NCBI GenBank assembly: GCA_947627815.1
Contig: CANQXN010000122.1
Span: 1-5,417 of the forward strand
Origin: an uncultured Clostridia bacterium
GTDB lineage: Bacteria > Bacillota > Clostridia > Oscillospirales > CAG-272
Direction: 5' to 3'
DNA: 5,417 nucleotides
The notes under the pieces were generated by a model. That model saw nothing but the letters and a program-made list of their open reading frames with translations, searched no databases and was not told the origin of the DNA. Shown piece by piece: positions 4,810 to 5,417 of this stretch. Position 1 is the first letter of the stretch, and each line of letters begins with the position of its first letter. A program made the position numbers and the translations under genes.

Positions 4810-5417
4810 ATGAAAAAACTCACCAAATTCTTCTGCATCCTGATGGCGCTTGCGCTTTCCGCCTGCGCTCTGTTTTCCTGCGGAACCACAAGCTATACCG
4901 CCGACAATACCGAGATTGTGATCGGCATGACGGGGCCGCTCACCGGCGGCGCTTCGATTTACGGCATCGCGGTCAGAAACGCGGCGCAGATGGCGGTAGA
5001 TGAGATCAACGCCGCCGGCGGTCTGGACGGCATCAAGTTCAAATTCGTCATGCAGGACGACGCCCACGATTCCTCCCGGATTCCTTCCGCCTATGCCAAC
5101 CTCTATGAGGGCGGTATGCAGATCTCGCTTGGCACCGTGACCACCGACCCCGGCATGGAATTTGCCAAACTGTCCAAGGCGGACAATGTTTTCTTCCTGA
5201 CCCCCTCCGCCTCCGGCGACCGCATCCCGCAAGAGGCCAACGGCTATCAGATGTGCTTTGCCGACTCCAACCAGGGCGCGGCGGCCGCTCAGGTGGTGAA
5301 CAGCGATTACGCCGACAAGAAGGTGGGTGTGCTCTACAACACCGGCGATACTTACTCCACCGGCATTTTGGCGCAGTTTGAAGCCAACCTGAACGCCGAT
5401 ATCAAGGCCAACCTTGT
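4810..5417 (+). CDS. livK: Branched-chain amino acid ABC transporter substrate-binding lipoprotein (partial, 3' end beyond window)
   Basis: The first 202 codons are visible and the frame is open to the window edge. A lipoprotein signal peptide (MKKLTKFFCILMALALSAC...) is followed by a type I periplasmic-binding fold of the Leu/Ile/Val-binding family. Markers are EIVIGMTGPLTGG (35-47), GIAVRNAAQMAVDEINAAGG (52-71), and the ligand-loop regions GTVTT (108-112) and TPSASGD (131-137). In this family such proteins catch branched-chain amino acids or related amides and pass them to LivHM/LivFG; those genes would be expected to the right. The start has GAGGAG seven bases upstream (4797-4802). Two lipoboxes are possible, LSAC (Cys19) and LFSC (Cys24). 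No strong promoter was seen between the terminator at 4745 and the start. The true ligand could differ. Confidence 0.88.
   Translation, partial: MKKLTKFFCILMALALSACALFSCGTTSYTADNTEIVIGMTGPLTGGASIYGIAVRNAAQMAVDEINAAGGLDGIKFKFVMQDDAHDSSRIPSAYANLYEGGMQISLGTVTTDPGMEFAKLSKADNVFFLTPSASGDRIPQEANGYQMCFADSNQGAAAAQVVNSDYADKKVGVLYNTGDTYSTGILAQFEANLNADIKANL

Noticed and set aside
4464..5003. 179-codon plus-strand ORF
   Set aside because: It runs out of frame through the terminator and the LivK-like signal peptide, with no ribosome binding site.

Overview
The window looks like a chromosomal segment of a moderately GC-rich, Gram-positive-type bacterium, probably a Firmicutes/Clostridia relative. This is inferred from strong Shine-Dalgarno sites (GGAGG, AAGGAGG), near-consensus vegetative promoters with exact 17-bp spacing, and two lipoprotein-type signal peptides. 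No gene fixes the species.

Left part (1-1341). Two full copies and one clipped copy of a roughly 90-bp direct repeat fill positions 1-263. A perfect GC-rich hairpin interrupts the first junction. The array touches the stop codon of a leftward gene for a BRO-N/Fic fusion protein, a predicted AMP-transferase with its own C-terminal inhibitory motif. The 5' end of this gene, with its ribosome binding site and first ten codons, is tandemly duplicated by about 94 bp. The outer start codon is therefore out of frame and opens a 40-codon upstream ORF that ends inside the fic gene. Hairpins and GC-rich short repeats lie between the duplication and the next gene.

Middle part (1342-4118). Two leftward genes lie here: an MFS transporter (2792-4012) and, downstream, a secreted lipoprotein resembling glycoside hydrolase family 76 (1342-2703). 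Each has its own promoter with a 17-bp spacer. The terminator-like hairpin of the first gene carries the -35 box of the second in its loop. Together they look like a small glycan-use unit: cleavage outside the cell, then uptake of the product.

Right part (4119-5417). A divergent rightward promoter (TTGACA-17-TAAAAT) leads into a region that can be read in two ways. It may be a 111-codon gene for a small Leu/Ile-rich membrane protein. It may instead be a structured RNA of about 200 nt ending in a canonical intrinsic terminator that lies inside that ORF. A second terminator follows at 4708-4745. Next comes the start of a LivK-like branched-chain amino acid ABC transporter binding lipoprotein, cut by the window edge. 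This promoter, ORF/RNA, terminator and transporter arrangement could be an undescribed attenuation device and is the part most worth checking. No CRISPR array, rRNA, convincing tRNA or transposase was seen.
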